A model generated the notes under the pieces. That model did no database searches and was not told the origin of the DNA. It saw only the letters and a list, made by a program, of their open reading frames with translations. 64,000 nucleotides of DNA from Candidatus Segatella caccae (lineage in GTDB: Bacteria; Bacteroidota; Bacteroidia; Bacteroidales; Bacteroidaceae): the NCBI GenBank assembly GCA_900556395.1, contig USOQ01000002.1, forward strand, positions 1 through 64,000, read 5' to 3'. Below, in pieces: positions 16,673-24,754 of the stretch. The translations under genes and the position numbers were made by a program. Every line of letters begins with the position of its first letter. Positions within the stretch are counted from its first letter, which is position 1.

Positions 16673-16707
16673 CGAAAAAAACCGCAGATAGCGTGCTATC
16701 TACGGTT
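16673..16707 (-). terminator. Terminator of the TonB-dependent receptor gene
   Basis: CCGCAGATAGC and GCTATCTACGG form an 11-bp stem with one mismatch. On the minus strand it is followed by GGTTTTTTTCG. Confidence 0.85.
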
Positions 16708-16713
16708 AAATAT

Positions 16714-19110
16714 TTAGAATTCTATCAAAATACGTCCATTTATCTGTCTTCCTGTCAGATAGTTGGGTACAGCATACTGCTGACTTGTCACGTCTGTCAC
16801 CCAGTAATAGCTGTTTACGTTGTCTATACCGAAGAGGTTCAGACAGTCGACTCCCAACCATATATCTTTAAGAAACGACTTTTTGGTGTGTTTGGTGTTA
16901 TCGTAGAGCAGGTAGCTCATACCGATGTCGGCTCTGCGATAGGATGTCGCTCTGAAGGTGTTGGTCTCCAGTTCGCGGTGAGGAGCCGAGAAGGGGAGTC
17001 CGTCTGCAAAGGCCAACTTGAGCGACATTCGCCATCTGTCGCTACCGGGGAAGTAGTCGGTGAAGAATAGGTTCATGGCGTATCTCTGGTCGGTGGGAAG
17101 AGGAATGGTCTTTCCGCCCAGTTTCATCTGAGTGTTCATCACCGATAGGCTTATCCATGAGTCGGTGCCAGGTACAAACTCTCCATATAGTTTGAGGTCG
17201 AGTCCTGCCGCATGTCCACTGGCTTCGTTACTGCCATAGTAGGTTACCTTTACGTTGTTTACCGAGTAAGGAACCAGGTTGGTTAGAGCCTTGTAGTAGG
17301 CTTCTGCAGAGAATTTGAATCGCTGATTTCCCATGCGGAAACGGTAGTCGTATCCTGCAATGAAGTGTATGCTTCGCTGGCTTTTTATCTTCTGATTGAG
17401 TGATGCGATGGTTACACCATTGATGGTAGATGTGTCTCTCAGCTCCTTGAAGAAGGGTGCCTGATAGTACAATCCCGCTGCCAGTCGGATGGTGGTATTC
17501 TCGCTATATGCAGGGATGATGCCCAGCGAGATGCGTGGGCTGAGTATGGTTTCTTTATTGAAGCTCCACTGACTCATGCGCACGCCATAGTTGAGTGTGA
17601 AGTGTGTGTGCCCGCCCTTGCTGGAAAAGCGATAAGTGTCTTGTAGATAAGCCTCTATGCGGTTGGCGTTGAGGGTGTTGCGAGCCTTTAGCGAGTAGAT
17701 CATCATCAGGTCTTTTCCTGTGTGTGGAACGCTGTAGCCTGCACTATCTCTCATCTCATATTCCACCGAGTTTTCAGAGATATGTTCCTTTTTGTAGGTC
17801 AGAGCAGCTTCCATCTCATGGTGTTGTGCCTTGTGTTTGAACATCAACTTGGCACTCAGTACGCGAGCATTTAGGAAGTTGCGTGCGTGTTCAAAGTAAG
17901 TTCCCACACCTAAGTTCTCGCTCGTTTCTGTTTGGTCGAGCCAATATTGGCTTTGTATGTCGTATTTCTCTTGTTCCTTGGTGTAGAAAGCGCTACCAAT
18001 GAGAGAGAGGCTGGTCTTGGGACTGAAGTTTCGGGTGATACCGAGTGTTCCGAAAAAGGTGATGAAACGGTCTTTCTCATGGCCGTCAAAATATACCTTG
18101 AAGCTCTTTACGTTCTCCATGGTTCCGAAGGTTGTTTCTCGGTTCTCGGGTTCAAAGTCATAGTGATTATCCGATATGTAGCCTATCAAGTCGAGTTTCC
18201 ATCTTTGGTTGGGTGTATAACTCAGATAGGTCTGATAGTCCAGATATTTAGGCTTATATTCGCCCTTGGTCTCCATGGAGCCCAGTAGATAGGAAGTCGT
18301 CTTGTATCTCACACTATTGAGCCATGACAACTTCCTGGTTCCCAGTCCGATATAGGCATCAGCACCCAGCAGGCTGGCAGCCACGCTGCCCTCTACGATT
18401 TGCTTTTTCCCCGTCTTGGGCTTCAGAGTCTTGTAGGTGATATCAAGGGCCGAACTCATCTTATCGCCATACTTTGCAGCATAGCCTCCCGTGGAGAAGC
18501 CTATTTTGTCTACCATATATGGATTGATGACAGAAAGTCCCTCCTGTTGTCCGCTACGTACGAGGAACGGACGGAATACTTCCACATTATTTATATATAC
18601 AGAGTTTTCATCGAAAGCACCGCCACGCACATTATATTGCGAAGACAATTCGCTGTGTGTACTCACGCCTGCTTGTTGCTGGATGAGGTTTTCTATGGCA
18701 TTGCCGCTGGCTGATGGTACCATCTTGGCATCTTTGGTTTTCAGCTCTTGTGTCTGGCTGGTCTGAATCTTTTCGCCCGTCACCTGTACCTCGTCGATAA
18801 CGTTCTCTTCAGTATGTAGCACCACCTGTAGTGTCTGCTTACCTCTTGGGCGTCGCAGAATGCGCGTTTTGGTCTTGTATCCTATCATGGAGAACTTCAC
18901 CACCACACTATCTGCCGACATGAGCTGCATAGAGAATTCACCTCTGAGCGAGGTGAAGGCTATCTTGCCCTGTTTGGCTACCGATACGGTGGCAAGCTCC
19001 ACGGGATTCATGTCTTGGTCGGTGACTCTTCCTTGAAGCGTAAAACTCTGTGCCACAGCTTGTAACGTTGTGACAGATATGATTGCTAAAAATAAAATGA
19101 TACGTCTCAT
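16714..19110 (-). CDS. TonB-dependent outer membrane receptor
   Basis: A 798-residue outer-membrane protein. A signal peptide (MRRIILFLAIISVTTLQAVA) is followed by a carboxypeptidase-like regulatory beta-sandwich (about 22-100, starting FTLQGRVTDQDMNPVELATV). Next is a plug domain with NLIQQQAGVSTHSELSSQY and the conserved NVRGGAFDENSVYINNVEVF, then a 22-strand type barrel ending in a C-terminal Phe. No SusD partner is adjacent, so this is not a standard polysaccharide utilisation pair; the ligand could be a metal complex, vitamin or peptide and cannot be inferred. It stands alone, with its own terminator, divergent from the radical SAM gene. Confidence 0.92.
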   Translation of the reverse strand: MRRIILFLAIISVTTLQAVAQSFTLQGRVTDQDMNPVELATVSVAKQGKIAFTSLRGEFSMQLMSADSVVVKFSMIGYKTKTRILRRPRGKQTLQVVLHTEENVIDEVQVTGEKIQTSQTQELKTKDAKMVPSASGNAIENLIQQQAGVSTHSELSSQYNVRGGAFDENSVYINNVEVFRPFLVRSGQQEGLSVINPYMVDKIGFSTGGYAAKYGDKMSSALDITYKTLKPKTGKKQIVEGSVAASLLGADAYIGLGTRKLSWLNSVRYKTTSYLLGSMETKGEYKPKYLDYQTYLSYTPNQRWKLDLIGYISDNHYDFEPENRETTFGTMENVKSFKVYFDGHEKDRFITFFGTLGITRNFSPKTSLSLIGSAFYTKEQEKYDIQSQYWLDQTETSENLGVGTYFEHARNFLNARVLSAKLMFKHKAQHHEMEAALTYKKEHISENSVEYEMRDSAGYSVPHTGKDLMMIYSLKARNTLNANRIEAYLQDTYRFSSKGGHTHFTLNYGVRMSQWSFNKETILSPRISLGIIPAYSENTTIRLAAGLYYQAPFFKELRDTSTINGVTIASLNQKIKSQRSIHFIAGYDYRFRMGNQRFKFSAEAYYKALTNLVPYSVNNVKVTYYGSNEASGHAAGLDLKLYGEFVPGTDSWISLSVMNTQMKLGGKTIPLPTDQRYAMNLFFTDYFPGSDRWRMSLKLAFADGLPFSAPHRELETNTFRATSYRRADIGMSYLLYDNTKHTKKSFLKDIWLGVDCLNLFGIDNVNSYYWVTDVTSQQYAVPNYLTGRQINGRILIEF

Positions 19111-19168
19111 TATACATTAAACGTTGAAAAAGGCAATTTATTATGATGGGTGTCTCGTATTTTTTTAG

Positions 19169-19176
19169 TAATTTTG
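19169..19176 (+). promoter_or_regulatory. -7 promoter box for the radical SAM gene
   Basis: TAATTTTG matches TAnnTTTG, 75 bases before the ATG at 19252. Confidence 0.5.
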
Positions 19177-19251
19177 CATCCGAAACGACCCCATAGCTCC
19201 TTTAGGTAAAAAGTAGGTCAACATAAACGACATTCATATAAACAAAAAATC

Positions 19252-20019
19252 ATGTCAACCATTATTTATCCATCACCCATTTTTGGCCCTGTCAATTCAC
19301 GCCGTTTGGGTGTATCGCTTGGTATTAACCTCATGCCAGCCGACGGTAAGGTATGCTCGTTCGACTGTCTGTATTGCGAATGTGGCTTTAATGCCGATTT
19401 CCGCCCCCATAAGAAGCGCCCTACGCGTGAGGAAGTGAGAACAGCGCTCCGCGACGTATTGGCAAAACGCAAGGCTGGTCATGAGCCGCTCGATGATATT
19501 ACCTTTGCTGGTAATGGTGAGCCAACAGGCCATCCTGATTTCCCTGGCATTATCCAGGACACGATAGCCCTACGCGATGAGTATTTCCAACAAGTTCAGG
19601 TGTCGGTGCTCAGCAATGCCACCTATATTTATAAGCCCGAGGTGAGAGAGGCTTTGATGCAGGTGGAGAAAAACATTCTTAAACTGGATACGGTCGATAT
19701 GGATTACATTCGCAAAGTAGATCGCCCGCAGCAACCCAACTATGATGTAGCTGATGTGATAAAGCACCTCAAGGAGTTTGATGGTCATGTTATCATCCAG
19801 ACGATGTTTATGCATGGTGACGGCACCGACAATGTTGGCGAATCTTATGTCGCCCCTTGGTTGGAGGCAGTGAACGATATTCGTCCACAGCAAGTGATGG
19901 TCTATACCATCGATCGTGAGACTCCCGATAAGCATCTTGTTAAGGCTACCCACGAAGAACTCGATGCTATCAAGGCTCGTGTGGAGGCGTTGGGCATCCC
20001 CTGTACGGCAAGCTATTAA
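19252..20019 (+). CDS. Radical SAM protein (COG0731/wyosine-type family)
   Basis: A 255-residue radical SAM enzyme. The cluster-binding motif is CSFDCLYC (CxxxCxxC, about residues 35-42), preceded by GPVNSRRLGVSLGINLMP and followed by FAGNGEPTGHPDF. Both are typical of the family found across anaerobes with an unassigned reaction. No auxiliary Fe-S cysteine cluster is seen at the C-terminus. It is 15 bp upstream of the pyridoxamine kinase and on the same strand, so they are probably an operon, but no known pathway links them. The related archaeal TYW1 acts on tRNA; that substrate should not be assumed here. Confidence 0.85.
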   Translation: MSTIIYPSPIFGPVNSRRLGVSLGINLMPADGKVCSFDCLYCECGFNADFRPHKKRPTREEVRTALRDVLAKRKAGHEPLDDITFAGNGEPTGHPDFPGIIQDTIALRDEYFQQVQVSVLSNATYIYKPEVREALMQVEKNILKLDTVDMDYIRKVDRPQQPNYDVADVIKHLKEFDGHVIIQTMFMHGDGTDNVGESYVAPWLEAVNDIRPQQVMVYTIDRETPDKHLVKATHEELDAIKARVEALGIPCTASY

Positions 20020-20034
20020 TCTGCAAGAATCAAG

Positions 20035-20856
20035 ATGAAAGCAAAGAGTAATATATTGATTATTAGCGATATGTGTGGATATGGAAAGGTGTCGGCAGCT
20101 GTGCAGATGCCTATTCTTTCCTATATGGGGCATGATGTCTTCAATCTGCCCACCATGCTTATCAGCAATACCTTTCCCTATGGCAAATATGCGGTGATGG
20201 AAAGCACAGCATACATGGAGGATGCCATGCAGAAATGGGACGAATTGGGTATACATTTCGATGCTATAACAACAGGTTTTCTTGCTTCCGAAGAGCAGGC
20301 GAGAACAGTGGCGCATTATTGTCGCGAACAGGCACAACAAGGGACAGAGATATTTGTAGACCCCGTGATGGGCGACTATGGTCGCCTGTATTCAGGAGCC
20401 AACGAAGGAACGGTGCGTTGTATGCAAGAGATGTTGGGTGTGGCTCATCTTAGTTTTCCCAACTATACTGAGGCTTGTCTTTTAGCCGGTGTGCCTTATC
20501 AAGAGCAGGGGATTACCACAGATGAAGCCTATGCACTTGTAGATAAACTGCGACAACTTGGTTCGTTGTCGGTTCTTATTACAACCTGTATCGTCGACGG
20601 ACAGCATGCGGTGGTGGGGTATAATCATTTCACCGACGAACATTTTCTGTTGCCTTACGACGAGATACCCGTACAGTTTCCTGGTACGGGTGACATCTTT
20701 TCCAGCATCATAGTTGGGCGATTGAGAGATGGTGACCAACTACGCCATGCCACTCGTACTGCCATGGATATACTGCGCCATTGGATAGATCTCAATAAGG
20801 ATAATGAGGATAAGAATCGCGGTATTCCTGTAGAGCGACATCTTGCCGACCTATAG
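20035..20856 (+). CDS. pdxY: Pyridoxal/pyridoxamine kinase (PdxY/PdxK family)
   Basis: A 273-residue ribokinase-fold kinase that phosphorylates B6 vitamers for salvage of PLP. The N-terminal ISDMCGYGKVSAAVQMPILS, the substrate loop near NTFPYGKY, DPVMGDYGRLYSG, the SFPNYTEACLLAG segment and the anion-hole motif FPGTGDIFSSIIVGRL with its catalytic Asp are all present. Length is normal. It is the second gene after the radical SAM protein. A geneless region with two phased repeat arrays follows. The PdxY versus PdxK choice is made by size and overall look, not by a decisive residue. Confidence 0.9.
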   Translation: MKAKSNILIISDMCGYGKVSAAVQMPILSYMGHDVFNLPTMLISNTFPYGKYAVMESTAYMEDAMQKWDELGIHFDAITTGFLASEEQARTVAHYCREQAQQGTEIFVDPVMGDYGRLYSGANEGTVRCMQEMLGVAHLSFPNYTEACLLAGVPYQEQGITTDEAYALVDKLRQLGSLSVLITTCIVDGQHAVVGYNHFTDEHFLLPYDEIPVQFPGTGDIFSSIIVGRLRDGDQLRHATRTAMDILRHWIDLNKDNEDKNRGIPVERHLADL

Positions 20857-20947
20857 ACATCTTATTTTTCTGTCATTGTGTCTTTGTTGGCAAGATTTTA
20901 CGAAGTGTTGGCAAGATATTTTATTTGAAGAAAAGACCCCCAAAAAA

Positions 20948-21027
20948 CGCAAGTACTTGCGATGGTCATCGAAAGTACTTTCAACAGCCAACGCAAGTAC
21001 TTTCATTGGCACTTGAAAGTACTTTCA
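20948..21027. repeat. Array of four 14-bp palindromes at exact 22-bp period (AAGTACTT type)
   Basis: Units begin at 20948, 20970, 20992 and 21014: CGCAAGTACTTGCG, CGAAAGTACTTTCA, CGCAAGTACTTTCA, TGAAAGTACTTTCA. Each has the centre AAGTACTT flanked by a half-site that is GC or GA on the left and GC or TC on the right. The 8-bp spacers (ATGGTCAT, ACAGCCAA, TTGGCACT) are unrelated. The array is bordered by CCCCCAAAAAA on the left and TTTTTTTGAGG on the right. Function unknown; the regular two-turn spacing suggests cooperative protein binding on one DNA face. Confidence 0.85.
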
Positions 21028-21079
21028 TTTTTTTGAGGTATTTTTATGACTTCAAGCAAAGTGTGGTTTAACGATTTTA

Positions 21080-21181
21080 GTTGACCACTTTAAGTTTTAT
21101 TTATAATATGAGTTGACTCGGTTGTTACTTATTTATAATTCACGTTGACTTACTTCATTTTTAGTCATATTTATTGTTGAC
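21080..21181. repeat. Four GTTGAC motifs at exact 32-bp period
   Basis: GTTGAC occurs at 21080, 21112, 21144 and 21176, exactly 32 bases apart (three turns). The bases before two of them share TTATTTATAAT. The intervening sequence is AT-rich and otherwise diverged. This sits 53 bp after the palindrome array in the same geneless region. Confidence 0.7.
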
Positions 21182-21265
21182 TACTGATGTCTATAGCCAC
21201 AAATAAAGTTACCCTTCATATCTCAACAAAGAAACATTGTGGTGACACGATGACGAACTCAAGAA

Positions 21266-21305
21266 AAAAGCATCCTGCTGACAAATCGTCGGCAGGATGC
21301 TTTTC
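21266..21305 (-). terminator. Terminator of pheS (also T-tailed on the plus strand)
   Basis: AAAAGCATCCTGC pairs with GCAGGATGCTTTT (13 bp). On the minus strand it is followed by TTCTTGAG, with T6 from the stem end. It is bidirectional in shape. Confidence 0.85.
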
Positions 21306-21335
21306 TTAATGCTTATTTCTTAGAATTGCTTATTT

Positions 21336-22376
21336 CTATTTTGCTGATTCAAATTCACGTAAGAAGCGAGTATCGTTCTCTGAGAAGAGACGAAGGTCGC
21401 TGACGCGGTATTTCAAGTTGGTGATGCGCTCTACGCCCATACCGAAGGCATAGCCCGTGTAGACATTGCTATCGATGCCGCAAGCCTCGAGGTCGTGAGG
21501 GTCAACCATGCCACATCCCAAAATCTCAACCCATCCTGTGTGCTTACAGAAGTTACAACCCTTACCGCCACAGATGTTACAAGAAATGTCCATCTCTGCA
21601 CTTGGCTCAGTGAAGGGGAAGTAACTTGGGCGCAAACGAATCTTTGTGTCAGCACCAAACATCTCGCGTGCAAAGGTAAGGAGTACCTGCTTGAGATCGG
21701 TGAAACTTACATTCTTATCTACATACAGACCTTCCACCTGATGGAAGAAGCAGTGGGCACGAGCACTGATAGCCTCGTTGCGATATACACGTCCTGGGCA
21801 GAGTACACGGATAGGAGGCTCATGAGTCTCCATATAGTGAGCCTCGTCGCCAGAAGTATGACTACGCAAGACGATATTCTTGGTAACATCATTAGGATCG
21901 CTCTGCTCGATGAAGAAAGTGTCCTGCATGTCGCGAGCAGGATGGTCGGCAGCGAAGTTAAGCATTGTGAATACGTGCTTATCGTCGTCAACCTCAGGTC
22001 CATGATAGAGCGTGAAGCCCATACGTGAGAAAATATCTATGATCTGATTCTGTACGATGGTGAGTGGATGGCGTGTACCCAATGCCACAGGGTAGGCTGT
22101 ACGTGTCAAGTCGATATCGTCACTTGAAGAATCAGCTTCTGCGAGTTGCTCTTTCAATCCATTAATCTTGTTTTGTGCAACTTGCTTCAACTCATTGATT
22201 TTTACGCCGATAGCCTTTTTCTGGTCGGCTGCCACCGTGCGAAAGTCGGCCATGAGTGCGTTGATTTCACCCTTCTTGCTTAAGTACTTGATGCGAAGCT
22301 GCTCTACCTCTTCTGCGTTCTGAGCTGTCAAGGCGCTAACTTCCTTCAAAAGTCCTTCTATTTTTTCTAATAACAT
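21336..22376 (-). CDS. pheS: Phenylalanine--tRNA ligase alpha subunit
   Basis: A 346-residue class II aminoacyl-tRNA synthetase catalytic subunit. An N-terminal coiled coil (about 1-85) for tRNA contact is followed by the class II core: GTRHPLTIVQNQI, the motif 2 region RVYRNEAISARAHCFFHQVEGLYV and motif 3 GYAFGMGVERITNLKY. A CNICGGKGCNFC four-Cys insertion before GWVEILGCGMV probably binds zinc; it is common in many lineages outside enterobacteria. pheT is not adjacent, as is usual in Bacteroidota. A TATCTTTG box lies at 22408-22415. Confidence 0.97.
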   Translation of the reverse strand: MLLEKIEGLLKEVSALTAQNAEEVEQLRIKYLSKKGEINALMADFRTVAADQKKAIGVKINELKQVAQNKINGLKEQLAEADSSSDDIDLTRTAYPVALGTRHPLTIVQNQIIDIFSRMGFTLYHGPEVDDDKHVFTMLNFAADHPARDMQDTFFIEQSDPNDVTKNIVLRSHTSGDEAHYMETHEPPIRVLCPGRVYRNEAISARAHCFFHQVEGLYVDKNVSFTDLKQVLLTFAREMFGADTKIRLRPSYFPFTEPSAEMDISCNICGGKGCNFCKHTGWVEILGCGMVDPHDLEACGIDSNVYTGYAFGMGVERITNLKYRVSDLRLFSENDTRFLREFESAK

Positions 22377-22407
22377 AATTCAAGCTTAATTAAGTCTAAT
22401 TTGAGTG

Positions 22408-22415
22408 CAAAGATA
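22408..22415 (-). promoter_or_regulatory. -7 promoter box of pheS
   Basis: TATCTTTG on the minus strand, 31 bases before the ATG. Confidence 0.6.
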
Positions 22416-22457
22416 ACATTTTTCGTTCAAAATATGAAATATCTCAAAAGAAATGTG

Positions 22458-22465
22458 TACTTTTG
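22458..22465 (+). promoter_or_regulatory. -7 promoter box of the DUF4348 lipoprotein gene
   Basis: TACTTTTG matches TAnnTTTG and lies 31 bases before the ATG at 22497, divergent from pheS. Confidence 0.55.
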
Positions 22466-22496
22466 CATACAAAATTTGAGAATTATAGGTTGGTTT

Positions 22497-23354
22497 ATGA
22501 AAAAACTTTCTATTATTGCCGTCTTCATGGCGGTGCTGACCATCATTGGATTTTCTGCTACGGGGTGTGCTGATAAGAAGCCAGCAACGGTTTCCGATTC
22601 TGTTGTTGCCGACACGACGCAGACTGATACGCAGGCGGTTGACTCGACAGAGGCTCTGATAGAGGAGACTCCGATGCCAAAGGCTGCAGATGAGTTGTTT
22701 GATGATTTTATCTTTAACTTCGCAGCCAACCGTAAACTTCAGTTCAAGAGAGTGCATTTTCCTCTTCCCGTCTATCGCGGAGGCAAGGTTGTCAAGCGTA
22801 TTGACAAGAAATACTGGCGCATGGAGCATTTCTTTATGCGACAGGATTATTATACGCTGATTTTTGACAATCAGCGCCAGATGAATCTTGTCAAGGACAC
22901 TACGATCGATCATGTGGTGGTCGAAAAGGTTTTCTTTAAGACGAAAACAGTTCAGCAATTCCTTTTCAATCGTATCAACGGCCAGTGGATGATGACATCG
23001 ATGAGCTACAAGCCCATGTATTCCAACCTGAATGCCAGCTTCTTGAAGTTCTATGGCTCTTTTGCAACAGACTCTGTCTTCCAGTCGGAGCATTTGCATA
23101 ATCCTGTCAAGTTTGTAGGTCCAGACCCCGATGATGATTTCAGTACGATGACTGGCGACATCGAGCCTGAGACATGGCCAGCCTTTGCGCCCAAGTTGCC
23201 CAGTGGAATGATTTATAATATCATTTATGGACAGAAGTATTCTGAAAGTACTCAGAAAATTTTTGTTATCAGAGGCATCGCCAACGGATTGGAGACAATG
23301 CTTACTTTCCGTCGTGTAGAGGGGAAATGGATGCTTATGAAACTGAATATGTAA
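22497..23354 (+). CDS. DUF4348 family lipoprotein
   Basis: A 285-residue exported lipoprotein. The signal MKKLSIIAVFMAVLTIIGFSATGC ends at a lipobox Cys followed by ADKK. A Ser/Thr/Asp-rich linker (about 30-60) leads into a globular region starting ADELFDDFIFNFAANRKLQF. That opening and the MEHFFMRQDYYTLIFDN segment are what I recognise as DUF4348, a Bacteroidales family of unknown function. The start is at 22497; the longer frame from 22401 would precede the promoter box. Divergent from pheS, and followed by a short hairpin and then a dispersed repeat. Confidence 0.82.
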   Translation: MKKLSIIAVFMAVLTIIGFSATGCADKKPATVSDSVVADTTQTDTQAVDSTEALIEETPMPKAADELFDDFIFNFAANRKLQFKRVHFPLPVYRGGKVVKRIDKKYWRMEHFFMRQDYYTLIFDNQRQMNLVKDTTIDHVVVEKVFFKTKTVQQFLFNRINGQWMMTSMSYKPMYSNLNASFLKFYGSFATDSVFQSEHLHNPVKFVGPDPDDDFSTMTGDIEPETWPAFAPKLPSGMIYNIIYGQKYSESTQKIFVIRGIANGLETMLTFRRVEGKWMLMKLNM

Positions 23355-23357
23355 GTA

Positions 23358-23385
23358 AAAGGAGTCTTTTCTCCTATTTTATATA
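23358..23385 (+). terminator. Weak terminator-like hairpin after the DUF4348 gene
   Basis: AAAAGGAG and CTCCT around a short loop, followed by ATTTTAT. The tail is interrupted. Confidence 0.5.
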
Positions 23386-23531
23386 TAATAGGTGGACTAT
23401 AATTATTTATTACACCTATTTATATATATATCATGCGCTTATATAAAATTCAAGGTGAGGGATGGTTTATGGCATTGATAATAATTATATTTCCTCAATT
23501 CCCGTAATTCTTGAATATAATATATACATGT

Positions 23532-23676
23532 AACTGAACTTCGCATATTAGGAAGTTAAGGATTTAAGACGTATGTCTTGCTGCTTAAAACTACGTCAAA
23601 AAGACTATTGTCTTAACTCCTCAACGACCATAGGGAGCGATAACTCCTTTAACTTCTGAACTTGCAAAACTTGAAT
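23532..23676 (+). repeat. Dispersed 3'-flanking repeat, divergent copy
   Basis: It begins ACTGAACTTCGCATATTAGG, has the GTTAAGG-type run, the core AACGACCATAGGGAGCGATA (23623-23642; 3 differences from the copies at 52291 and 56635) and the end CTTCTGAACTTGC...TTGAATA. Together with the ordinary AT-rich sequence 23386-23531 it fills the space before murB. No gene is visible in that space. Confidence 0.7.
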
Positions 23677-23719
23677 AAAATATAGGAGAAAAAGTCTTCA
23701 ACAAGACTCAGAGTAAACA

Positions 23720-24736
23720 ATGAAAGATATACGTAATTACAGTCTGTTGGGGCACAACACTTTTGGCATTGATGCCCGTTGTCGCCGTTTTGTGGAGTAC
23801 ACCACAGTGGAGGAAGCCCGTGAAGTGGCAGTTTCTTTGAATGATGCAGATGAACCCTTGCTTTTGTTGGGTGGTGGCAGTAACCTGCTGCTAACCAAGG
23901 ATTATCCAGGAACGGTGCTTCATTCTGCCATCCGAGGCATCACTATTGTAGCTGATGATGGTGATAAGGTGCTGCTGAAGTGTGGTAGTGGTGAAGTCTT
24001 CGACGACGTGGTGGCTTATGCCGTAGAGCATGGCTTCCATGGTGCCGAGAATCTCTCGTTGATACCAGGCGAGGTGGGCGCCAGTGCCGTGCAGAATATT
24101 GGTGCCTATGGAGCAGAGGCCAAGGATATCATCAGTGAAGTGGAAGCGGTAGAGATAGCAACAGGTAATGTTGTGGTGCTATCGAATGCAGATTGTGGAT
24201 ATGGTTATCGTCAGAGTCGATTTAAGCAAGAATGGCACAACAAGTATCTCATAACCCATGTTGTCTATGCCCTTTCTCGCACCTTTGTCCCTGCACTCGA
24301 ATATGGTAATATCCTCTCTTCGTTGGCGACTAAGGGAATCTCAAAACCCACAGCAACAGAGTTGCGCGAAGTAATCATAGAGATACGCAAGGCTAAGTTG
24401 CCCGACCCGGAAGAGCAGGGTAATGCAGGAAGTTTCTTTATGAATCCTATTGTAGGTAAGGCGAAATACGACGAGCTGGCAGTTCTTTATCCAGGTATGC
24501 CTCATTACACCATCGATGCAGCCCACGAAAAGATTCCAGCAGGCTGGATGATAGACCAGTGTGGTTGGAAGGGAAAGAGTCTGGGCCGTGCTGGAGTTCA
24601 CGATAAACAAGCGTTGGTGCTGGTCAATCGTGGTGGTGCGACAGGAGCAGAGGTTGTAAAGCTTTGCCAAACAATCCAACAAGATGTGAAGAACCGATTT
24701 GGTATAGATATCTATCCTGAAGTAAATATATTCTGA
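23720..24736 (+). CDS. murB: UDP-N-acetylmuramate dehydrogenase
   Basis: A 338-residue FAD enzyme that reduces UDP-GlcNAc-enolpyruvate to UDP-MurNAc in peptidoglycan synthesis. The FAD-binding segment LLLGGGSNLLLTKD, the IPGEVGASAVQNIGAYGAEA loop, YRQSRFK, and the C-terminal GNAGSFFMNPIV segment, with the active-site Ser (GSFF), are intact. The layout is the long E. coli-like type I MurB. murB is followed 18 bp later by a metallo-hydrolase gene, likely co-transcribed. Confidence 0.96.
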   Translation: MKDIRNYSLLGHNTFGIDARCRRFVEYTTVEEAREVAVSLNDADEPLLLLGGGSNLLLTKDYPGTVLHSAIRGITIVADDGDKVLLKCGSGEVFDDVVAYAVEHGFHGAENLSLIPGEVGASAVQNIGAYGAEAKDIISEVEAVEIATGNVVVLSNADCGYGYRQSRFKQEWHNKYLITHVVYALSRTFVPALEYGNILSSLATKGISKPTATELREVIIEIRKAKLPDPEEQGNAGSFFMNPIVGKAKYDELAVLYPGMPHYTIDAAHEKIPAGWMIDQCGWKGKSLGRAGVHDKQALVLVNRGGATGAEVVKLCQTIQQDVKNRFGIDIYPEVNIF

Positions 24737-24754
24737 TAATACGCGAAGAAAGAT

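Noticed and set aside
19570..20340. 256-aa minus-strand ORF across the radical SAM and pdxY genes
   Set aside because: Shadow of two well-supported plus-strand genes.
20948..21027. CRISPR-like array
   Set aside because: Spacers are 8 bp, units are palindromic and short, and no cas genes are present.
22386..23099. 237-aa minus-strand ORF over the DUF4348 gene
   Set aside because: Antisense to a lipoprotein gene with signal peptide and promoter; no coding signals of its own.
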